Assembly (NCBI GenBank): GCA_027364935.1 | Contig: DAHXOK010000006.1 | Location: 10,448 to 55,522, forward strand | DNA: 45,075 nt | Direction of reading: 5' to 3' | Source: Vulcanimicrobiota bacterium | GTDB taxonomy: Bacteria; Vulcanimicrobiota; Vulcanimicrobiia; Vulcanimicrobiales; Vulcanimicrobiaceae | Shown: positions 39,176 to 45,075 of the stretch, piece after piece | Layout of the letters: every line of letters starts with the position of its first letter | Position numbering within the stretch: the first letter of the stretch is position 1 | Made by a program: the position numbers and the translations under genes | Notes under the pieces: model-generated | What the model was told of the DNA's origin: nothing | The model's input: only the letters and a program-made list of their open reading frames with translations | Database searches by the model: none

Positions 39176-39886
39176 ATGATCTCTCTGCGCGGCGTCTCGC
39201 TAGTCTATCCTAACGGCGTTCGCGCTCTGGACCAGGTGAGTCTGGAGATCGCCAAGGGTGAGTTCGTCTTTCTCGTCGGCCACTCGGGCACCGGAAAGTC
39301 GAGCCTCCTCCGCTTGCTCTACCGCGAAGCGCCGCCCACGTCCGGTGAGATCACGGTTGACGGCATTCGCGTCGACCGGCTCCCGCGCCGGCGCGTGCCC
39401 GCGCTGCGCCGCCACCTCGGCGTCGTCTTTCAAGACTTCAAGCTCTTGCCGGACAAGACGGTCTGGGAGAACGTCGCGTTCGCGATGCAAGTCACCGGTG
39501 CTCCGACGAAAGAGATCATGCGCCAGGTTCCTCGTGCGCTCGATCTCGTCGGGCTCTCGCACCGCAGTCGCATGTATCCCGACGAGCTCTCCGGCGGAGA
39601 GCAGCAGCGCACCGCGATCGCCCGCGCGTTGGTCAACAATCCAAAGATCTTGCTCTGCGACGAGCCGACCGGTAATCTCGATCCCGCAAACACGACGGAG
39701 ATCGTCGACCTTCTGCTGCGCATCAACCTCAAAGGAACGACCGTCGTCGTGGCGACGCACAACCAAGCCGTCGTCGACCGCATGCGGCGGCGCGTCGTGC
39801 GTTTGGAGAACGGCAAGATCGTCACCGACAAGGAACGAGGCTACTACTATCTTGGACTGGGGCAGGGTCAGGTTCTTTCTGGGTGA
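39176..39886 (+). CDS. ftsE: Cell-division ATP-binding protein FtsE
   Basis: Cytoplasmic ATPase of the FtsEX complex, which transmits conformational signals to periplasmic peptidoglycan hydrolase activators rather than transporting a substrate. The 236 residues carry Walker A GHSGTGKSS, the Q-loop in VFQDFKLLPDKTVWENV (a typical FtsE variant), the signature LSGGEQQR, Walker B ILLCDEPTG and the H-loop ATHN. First gene of a five-gene operon; its end overlaps the start of ftsX by 35 nt. No strong ribosome-binding site precedes ATG 39176. Confidence 0.96.
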   Translation: MISLRGVSLVYPNGVRALDQVSLEIAKGEFVFLVGHSGTGKSSLLRLLYREAPPTSGEITVDGIRVDRLPRRRVPALRRHLGVVFQDFKLLPDKTVWENVAFAMQVTGAPTKEIMRQVPRALDLVGLSHRSRMYPDELSGGEQQRTAIARALVNNPKILLCDEPTGNLDPANTTEIVDLLLRINLKGTTVVVATHNQAVVDRMRRRVVRLENGKIVTDKERGYYYLGLGQGQVLSG

Positions 39887-40733
39887 GGTTGCGCGAAGTT
39901 TTTCGCGCAACTCACTCATGCAACTCACCGCGATCGGCACCGTCGCGGTGACGTTGATGTTGCTCGGCGCGTTTCTCTTCATTCGAACGACGCTCGCCGA
40001 TCTCGGCAACGGGATGCTGCAGCAGATCGAGATTTCCGTCTACGTGGACTCGAACGCAACACCGCACGAGATCGCCGCGCTGCGCGCATCGTTTCGCGCG
40101 GATCCGCGTATCGCGTCGGTCGCGTTCATCCCGAAGAGCGAAGGTCTGAAGGAGCTCCGAGATCGGACGCGCGGCGTCATCGACACCTCGTTGCTCACCG
40201 AGAATCCCCTGCCCGACAAGTTCCGCGTTCGCGTGCACGACCCCGCACTCGTCCCTGCGGTGGCGGCGGACCTTCGCCGCCTCACGGGTGTCGGCAACGT
40301 CGTCTACGGACAACAAGTCGTGCAGCGCCTTCTTCGCCTAGGTGATGTTCTCCGACGAGTCGGCATGGCGTTGATCGCCCTGTTCCTCGTCGTCGCGGGA
40401 ATCATCATCTCCAACACCACGCGGATCGCCGTCTACGCGCGCCGGCGCGAGATCGGCATCATGCAGCTGGTCGGCGCCACGAACATCTACATTCGCATGC
40501 CGTTCATCTGCGAAGGTCTCGTCGTCGGCCTGATCGGAGCCGCGGCGGCGGTGGTGCTCCTCGTCGCCGCGCGCGAAACGCTCTGGCCGCGAATGCTCGA
40601 AGCGCTCCCCTTCGTGCAATTCAACGTGACGACGGTCGACGTGCCCAGACTCGTGCTGCAGCTCTTCCTCGTGGGCGGCATCATCGGCGCGACCGCTGCG
40701 TGGTTCGCCGTCGGACGCTATCTCCAGACGTGA
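39852..40733 (+). CDS. ftsX: Cell-division protein FtsX
   Basis: Membrane partner of FtsE. I place the start at TTG 39852, giving 293 residues that begin just before RFFLGEVARSFSRN, the position where FtsX proteins normally start. The reading frame continues upstream inside ftsE, but that part is out-of-frame ftsE sequence. One membrane helix at about 25-46 is followed by an extracytoplasmic domain (about 50-160) with ISVYVDSNAT and FIPKSEGLKELRDR. Three C-terminal helices follow, including IALFLVVAGIIISNTTRIAVYARRREIGIMQLVGA (split over two segments). It is joined to the M23 gene by a TGATG overlap, fitting the FtsX-EnvC partnership. Confidence 0.93.
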   Translation: MDWGRVRFFLGEVARSFSRNSLMQLTAIGTVAVTLMLLGAFLFIRTTLADLGNGMLQQIEISVYVDSNATPHEIAALRASFRADPRIASVAFIPKSEGLKELRDRTRGVIDTSLLTENPLPDKFRVRVHDPALVPAVAADLRRLTGVGNVVYGQQVVQRLLRLGDVLRRVGMALIALFLVVAGIIISNTTRIAVYARRREIGIMQLVGATNIYIRMPFICEGLVVGLIGAAAAVVLLVAARETLWPRMLEALPFVQFNVTTVDVPRLVLQLFLVGGIIGATAAWFAVGRYLQT

Positions 40734-41959
40734 TGCGACGTCTGCTCGCCTCTCTGCTGCTCGTGGCCATGCCCGTCGGTGCGGCGGCCGCGTCCCGCGC
40801 GAGCCTCCACCATCAAGAGCACGTGAGGCACTTGATGACGCTCGAGCAACGCATACGAGAGCAACGGCTGCGCACCGAAGAGATGCATCGGCGCCTGCAT
40901 TTGAAGCGCGCGCAGCTCCACGCGGCAGCAGCGCGGGTCAACGATCTCCAGTCGCAGCTCGATCAGACCAACGCCGCGATCTCGACCGTCGACGCCACGC
41001 TCTCGCATCTCGGCGTCGAGCAGCACGAGACGGAGCGGCGCCTGCACTGGTACGCACTGCAGCTTGCGGCCGCAGAGCGGTCGCTGCAGCTCCAGGACGG
41101 GCTCTTGCGCCGCAGGCTGGTGGACATCTACGAGTACGGATCGCCGAACTATCTGAGCGTACTGCTCGCTGCGAGATCGTTCAGCGATTTCGTCGAGTCG
41201 TGGGACGATTTGCGCCTGCTGATCGCCGCCAACCAGCGCGTCGTGCACCAGCGGCAAGCGGCGGCCAAGCGCGTTCTCATTACCGAGCGCGCCCTCGAGG
41301 CGAACCAAGTCGCGTTTCAAGACGAAGAGCAGCAACAAGCGCAAGCCCGCACGCAGCTGGGAGCGCTCGCCGCCGAGCGCGGCAACCTGGTCTCCCTTGC
41401 GGATCGCGATCGGCGACGCATCGCCACGCAAGTCGCGGGCATGGAGGATCTCTCGGCCGCTCAGGAAGCGCAACTCGAAGCCCTGATTCAACTGCGCGCG
41501 AGAGAGATAGACATGGAGCAAGCATCGGGGCGGCGCGCGGCCGGCATCGCCGGCGCGCGCATCCGCTCAAACGGCCGCTTCTCCTGGCCGGTAACGGGAC
41601 CCATCACCTCGCCGTTCGGCTGGCGATCGAATCCTTTTGGTGGAGGACCTGAGTTTCATCAAGGACTCGACATCGCGGTTCCGGTCGGAACCACCGTAAC
41701 CGCCGCGGCGGCGGGAACGGTCATCATGGCACAGTGGTATGGTGGGTACGGAAACTACATCTTGATCGATAACGGAAATCACTACTCGACGGGATACGGC
41801 CATCTCTCGGCCTTCTACGTCTCCGCCGGACAGGTCGTCCAGCGCGGGCAGGCAATCGCCGCCTCGGGGAATACCGGCTATTCGACCGGTCCCCATCTGC
41901 ACTTCGAGATCCGCTACAACGGAAAGCCCATCGACCCCGCTCCGAGGCTCAGCCATTGA
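40733..41959 (+). CDS. EnvC-like M23 peptidase with coiled coil
   Basis: Exported protein of 408 residues: signal peptide (1-20), a long coiled-coil region (about 25-255, with heptads rich in Gln, Glu, Arg and Leu), and a C-terminal LytM/M23 domain (about 280-405). The zinc-ligand positions are visible: His and Asp in FHQGLD, and HLHFEI near 388. Proteobacterial EnvC is degenerate and acts as an amidase activator, whereas this domain keeps the ligands, so it could itself be an endopeptidase. The order ftsE-ftsX-this gene and the 1-nt overlap indicate that FtsEX controls it. An upstream in-frame start at 40700 lies inside ftsX. Confidence 0.9.
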   Translation: MRRLLASLLLVAMPVGAAAASRASLHHQEHVRHLMTLEQRIREQRLRTEEMHRRLHLKRAQLHAAAARVNDLQSQLDQTNAAISTVDATLSHLGVEQHETERRLHWYALQLAAAERSLQLQDGLLRRRLVDIYEYGSPNYLSVLLAARSFSDFVESWDDLRLLIAANQRVVHQRQAAAKRVLITERALEANQVAFQDEEQQQAQARTQLGALAAERGNLVSLADRDRRRIATQVAGMEDLSAAQEAQLEALIQLRAREIDMEQASGRRAAGIAGARIRSNGRFSWPVTGPITSPFGWRSNPFGGGPEFHQGLDIAVPVGTTVTAAAAGTVIMAQWYGGYGNYILIDNGNHYSTGYGHLSAFYVSAGQVVQRGQAIAASGNTGYSTGPHLHFEIRYNGKPIDPAPRLSH

Positions 41960-43353
41960 ACGTCCGCACCATCGTCGTCGCACTTCTCGTCGCCCTCCTT
42001 CTCGCCGCGGGCGCATTGTACGTCGGCAATCGGAGCGGCGCGCTCGGAACGCGCAGCGGCCTGCCGCTTCGCGTCGCCGACGGCAGCATCAGCGATCTCT
42101 TCGGGGGACCGTCGGACGATCAGCTCGTCGGCATCGCCCTGCTGCAACTGGAACGCGCATACTACAAGCCGATCGATCCGCAGACGCCGTTCCACGGCGT
42201 CACGAGCGCGCTCGTCGCGTACCTGCACGCCAAACACATCGCAGCGAAGCTTCCGGACGTGCGCGCAACCGGAGATCCCACCGTGGACGCGGCGCGTTTG
42301 GAGCGCGAGGTTGCGTACGCGCAATCGCACTACGGTGCGGCTGCCGGTCGTGACCAGATCCTCGAATACGCGCTCGCGGGCATGATGAACTCTGTCGACG
42401 ATCCGTACACCGTGTACTTGTCGCCGCGAGAGATCCAACAGTTGACCGAGACGCTAAACGGCGGAAACTTCGGCGGGATCGGCGTCTACATCTTCCCGCT
42501 GCGCAACCACGAGATATTGCTCCAGCCCATCGAAGGGCTGCCGGCCGACCTCGCCGGGATGAAGGTACCGCTGATTCTGGACAGCGTGAACGGGACGCGT
42601 ACGGGCGGCCTCTCCTCCGACGTCGTTCAGGCACTCATCCGCGGAAGCGCCGGCACGACCGTCACGATCCAAGCCCACCTCATCCAGGCGCCCAAGAGCG
42701 TGCGCACGTTCCACATCGTTCGCGAGATCATTCACGTCCCCACCGTCCACGCGAAAATGGAGAACGGCTTCGACTACATTCGACTCTCAGAGTTCGGCGA
42801 AACGTCCGCGCAAGAAATTCACGCCGCGTTGCTCGACGGTCGCGCTCGAGGAGCGAAAGGATACATTCTCGACTTGCGCGACAACGGCGGCGGTCTCGTC
42901 GACAGCGCGGTGGCGATCGTGAGCTACTTCGTTCCGCGAGGAGCCACGGTCGTTTCCGAAGTGGATCGCGCGGGGCACGTCGCGCCCCAGTACGCCGACG
43001 GCGCGACGATCGCCGGACTGCATCCGCTCGTGATTCTGGTCAACAAGTACACGGCTAGCGCGTCGGAGATCACCGCGGGCGCCCTGCAGGACTACCACCT
43101 GGCGACGCTCGTCGGCACGCAGACCTTCGGGAAGGGCGTCGTGCAGAGCATCTACGCCATGCCCGGCAATCAAGGCGCACTCAAGATCACGATCGCTCGC
43201 TACGTCACGCCGAGAGGCCGCGACATCGACCATCGCGGCATCCGCCCGGACCTCATCGTCGACCAGAGTCCCGATCCGCGCCTCATCGACACCCCGGCAG
43301 ACAAGCAGCTTGCCGCCGCCAAGGCTCGTCTCCGGCAACTCTCGAACCCCTAA
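41956..43353 (+). CDS. S41 carboxy-terminal processing protease (first of two)
   Basis: Serine protease of the CtpA/Prc family. The 465 residues start at TTG 41956, overlapping the M23 stop as TTGA. An N-terminal signal or anchor helix (5-24), a helical region, a divergent PDZ-like segment (about 165-255) and the S41 domain follow. The latter holds LDLRDNGGG (306-314), the nucleophile Ser in YTASASEI (365-372) and the general-base Lys393 in FGKGVVQ. The PDZ part is weakly conserved compared with that of the next gene. Ctp proteases elsewhere degrade peptidoglycan hydrolases or process envelope proteins, so this one may control turnover of the M23 enzyme. Confidence 0.92.
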   Translation: MNVRTIVVALLVALLLAAGALYVGNRSGALGTRSGLPLRVADGSISDLFGGPSDDQLVGIALLQLERAYYKPIDPQTPFHGVTSALVAYLHAKHIAAKLPDVRATGDPTVDAARLEREVAYAQSHYGAAAGRDQILEYALAGMMNSVDDPYTVYLSPREIQQLTETLNGGNFGGIGVYIFPLRNHEILLQPIEGLPADLAGMKVPLILDSVNGTRTGGLSSDVVQALIRGSAGTTVTIQAHLIQAPKSVRTFHIVREIIHVPTVHAKMENGFDYIRLSEFGETSAQEIHAALLDGRARGAKGYILDLRDNGGGLVDSAVAIVSYFVPRGATVVSEVDRAGHVAPQYADGATIAGLHPLVILVNKYTASASEITAGALQDYHLATLVGTQTFGKGVVQSIYAMPGNQGALKITIARYVTPRGRDIDHRGIRPDLIVDQSPDPRLIDTPADKQLAAAKARLRQLSNP

Positions 43354-43381
43354 CGCCGTTCTGCTTAGCAAGAAAGACCGC

Positions 43382-44737
43382 ATGAAACGCCATCCGCTTC
43401 TCCTCGCGCTCGCCCTCGTCGTCGCATTTCTCGGCGAATCCGCGGTTCACGCGGCTCCTACGTCGGCGCTCTCGGCCACGGACCGCAGCGAAATTGCGGT
43501 CAGCTACGCGCATTTGACGACGGACTTCTACCAGCAGGTGTCGCCGCAATCCGTGCTCGACAGCGTTCGCGGCGACCTGATCTCCACGCTCCGGGCGGCC
43601 GGTCTGAAGCGCGCAACGCTTCCCGCACTGCACGCCAACGGCCTCGAGGCGAGCAACGTCCACGCAATCGAATCGGAGATCGCTTCCGCCGCGCGCGCCG
43701 GCGCGCGTCGCGTCTCGGCGCACCAGCTCGCCTACGCAGCGATCGACGGAATGATGCGCTCGGTGCACGACCGGTACACCGTCTTCTTGACGCCCAAGGA
43801 GTTCGCCGAGCTGAACCAAGGGCTCGATGGAGGGAACTTCGGCGGCATCGGCGTCGTCATCCAGCAGGACGACCGCACGCACTACATCGCCGTGGAGAAC
43901 GTCATTCCAAACGGTCCGGCCGACAAAGCCGGCGTCGAGCAGGACGACCTCATCGTCTCGATCGACGGCGCGCCAACCAAATCGATGACGTCGCAACAGG
44001 CCAGCACGCATCTGCGCGGCCGTGAGGGGACGCGCGTCTCACTGACGATCCAACGCGCTGGAAAAGTACTCCCGCAGCCGATCGTCATCACGCGCGCGAA
44101 GATTCACGACGTCAGCGTCTTCGAGAAGATGCTTTCGAACAAGATCGGGTACGTCGAGTTGACCGTCTTCGGGCTCGACACGGGCAGCGAGCTCACGGAC
44201 GCACTGAGCCGTTTGGAGCAGCAGGGCGTGCGCGCGATAGTGCTCGACCTACGCGACAACGGCGGCGGGTATCTCGATGCGGCCATCGCGGTCAGCTCGA
44301 AGTTCATTTCGAGCGGGCCTATCGTCTCGGTTGAGGAGCGGCACTCCGACGTGACGACGTGGGAGGCGGACAACACGGCGATCTCGCCACTTCCTCTCGC
44401 GGTGCTCGTCAACGGTCACACGGCGTCCGCCTCGGAGATCACCTCGGGCGCCATTCAAGACAGCGGCGTCGGCACGATCATCGGAACGCGCACCTTCGGC
44501 AAGGGCGTCGTGCAGACGATCTATCCGCTTGGGGACGGCTCAGCACTCAAGATCACGACCGCGCGATACCTGACCCCTCACAACCGCGACATCAATCATC
44601 TCGGGATCGCGCCCGACATCACGGTAGTGGAGAACGCGCATCCGCGCTATGGAGACCCGCCGCACGACGTGCAGTTGCAGCGCGCGCTCGAGTTTCTCCA
44701 AAGCCGCCTCGCACAGCTGAGCGCAGAAAACTCCTAG
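43382..44737 (+). CDS. S41 carboxy-terminal processing protease (second of two)
   Basis: Paralogue of the upstream gene, 451 residues from ATG 43382. Signal peptide (1-24, ending AVHA), helical region, a more typical PDZ domain (about 153-235; IPNGPADKAGVEQDDLIVSIDG), and the S41 domain with LDLRDNGGG (288-296), TASASEI (347-353) and Lys374 in FGKGVVQ. Both proteases keep the Ser/Lys dyad. Tandem duplication with divergence of the PDZ domain suggests different substrates. It is the last gene of the ftsEX operon, 28 bp after its paralogue, and its stop codon is part of a palindrome shared with the convergent gene. Confidence 0.94.
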   Translation: MKRHPLLLALALVVAFLGESAVHAAPTSALSATDRSEIAVSYAHLTTDFYQQVSPQSVLDSVRGDLISTLRAAGLKRATLPALHANGLEASNVHAIESEIASAARAGARRVSAHQLAYAAIDGMMRSVHDRYTVFLTPKEFAELNQGLDGGNFGGIGVVIQQDDRTHYIAVENVIPNGPADKAGVEQDDLIVSIDGAPTKSMTSQQASTHLRGREGTRVSLTIQRAGKVLPQPIVITRAKIHDVSVFEKMLSNKIGYVELTVFGLDTGSELTDALSRLEQQGVRAIVLDLRDNGGGYLDAAIAVSSKFISSGPIVSVEERHSDVTTWEADNTAISPLPLAVLVNGHTASASEITSGAIQDSGVGTIIGTRTFGKGVVQTIYPLGDGSALKITTARYLTPHNRDINHLGIAPDITVVENAHPRYGDPPHDVQLQRALEFLQSRLAQLSAENS

Positions 44738-44751
44738 CAGGCTGCCTGCTA
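44735..44751. repeat. 17-nt palindrome spanning two convergent stop codons
   Basis: TAGCAGGC and GCCTGCTA form perfect 8-bp arms around one T. The outer TAG on each strand is the stop codon of the flanking convergent genes (44737 plus, 44749 minus). A hairpin here could act as a short bidirectional terminator, but no T-tract follows on either side. Confidence 0.45.
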
Positions 44752-45075
44752 AGAGACCCCGTCCCTCTTCTTGCGCGGGCGGCGCGTCGAGCCGCTCGCG
44801 CTCGATTTCTTTGCGGTCGATTTCTTGCGCGCGCGCTTCACCGTGGCGGGCGGTAGCGCAATCTGCTCGGGTGCCGGAATTTCCTTCGCCTCCACCGGCG
44901 CCGCAGAGCGCGTTCGGCGCCGCCGCGCCGGCTTCGCGAGCTGCGGTTCCTCAGCGGGAATCCTCATGCTCGGAGGAGGCGCCTCCACGGCCGGAGTCGC
45001 GGCGGGTGCGATGGGAAGGATCGACCCTCCGCGTCCACGGCGCCCGCGGCGCCCGCGCCGCATGCGCCCGCCGGG
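44749..45075 (-). CDS. Basic low-complexity C-terminal tail of an unidentified protein (5' end outside window)
   Basis: The minus-strand frame is open to the right window edge. The visible 108 codons encode an Arg/Gly-rich stretch (RRGRRGRRGRGG), a Pro/Ala-rich linker and a Lys/Arg/Ser-rich end (ARKKSTAKKSS). Such tails occur on RNA- or DNA-binding proteins (RNase E/G-like enzymes, helicases, histone-like proteins), but nothing here identifies the family. An internal ATG at 45063 could start a separate small basic protein; the continuing open frame makes a longer gene more likely. Confidence 0.6.
   Translation of the reverse strand, partial: PGGRMRRGRRGRRGRGGSILPIAPAATPAVEAPPPSMRIPAEEPQLAKPARRRRTRSAAPVEAKEIPAPEQIALPPATVKRARKKSTAKKSSASGSTRRPRKKRDGVS

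Overview
The window is GC-rich, densely packed bacterial chromosome. Genes abut or overlap by ATGA, TTGA or TGATG junctions, and many starts are GTG or TTG. I see no rRNA, tRNA, CRISPR array, phage or insertion sequence. The envelope is diderm: LPS-export (Lpt) proteins, apolipoprotein N-acyltransferase, several lipoproteins and an outer-membrane barrel are present. These sit beside a dcw cluster, KGG-repeat stress proteins, a KamA/Kdd lysine pair and a mycobacterial-Kgd-like 2-oxoglutarate dehydrogenase fusion. That mix suits a deep-branching diderm phylum such as Candidatus Eremiobacterota/Vulcanimicrobiota (formerly WPS-2). This placement is inference from gene content; no marker-gene phylogeny was run.

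Layout: (1) 1-4366, minus strand: the start of the division/cell-wall cluster mraZ-rsmH-ftsL-ftsI-murE (murE cut by the window edge). It has a recognisable sigma70 promoter and a triple GTGG MraZ operator. (2) 4423-11395: an envelope block on the plus strand (lytic transglycosylase, LptF/G-type permease, OstA/LptD-like barrel, lnt, LptC-like protein), interrupted by an opposing lipoprotein gene. (3) 11411-12043: two tandem KGG-repeat stress proteins on the minus strand behind a sequence matching the sigma-B promoter consensus. (4) 12136-20188, minus: a housekeeping run of a secreted macroglobulin-like protein, polA, a DUF192 protein, mutM, rpsA and coaE. (5) 20270-24603, plus: a small zinc-ribbon protein, a secreted unknown, a fumarylacetoacetate hydrolase-family enzyme and the three-gene proton-translocating transhydrogenase pntAA-pntAB-pntB.

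(6) 24652-30342: an orphan oligopeptide-type binding lipoprotein diverges from an lrp-kdd-kamA operon (lysine 2,3-aminomutase and 3,5-diaminohexanoate dehydrogenase), which runs on into a LOG-family gene and a DUF4337 membrane protein. (7) 30373-34287, minus: a single 1304-residue chain carrying lipoyl, subunit-binding, E2 and E1 domains of 2-oxoglutarate dehydrogenase. (8) 34339-35829, minus: a TsdA-like dihaem cytochrome c and an exported DsrE-like protein, probably a small sulfur-redox operon. (9) 35911-39127: rmuC, an exported peroxiredoxin with a repeated upstream motif, and an acyl-CoA dehydrogenase. (10) 39176-44737, plus: ftsE-ftsX-envC-like M23 peptidase and two S41 C-terminal-processing proteases, a septal peptidoglycan-remodelling operon. 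The right edge holds the basic C-terminal tail of an unidentified protein.

Most genes are conserved housekeeping or envelope functions. The points most worth a second look are the lipoyl-E2-E1 fusion, the sigma-B-like promoter on the KGG genes, the MraZ operator geometry, the split lysine-degradation operon, the TsdA/DsrE pair and the coupling of FtsEX-EnvC to two S41 proteases.
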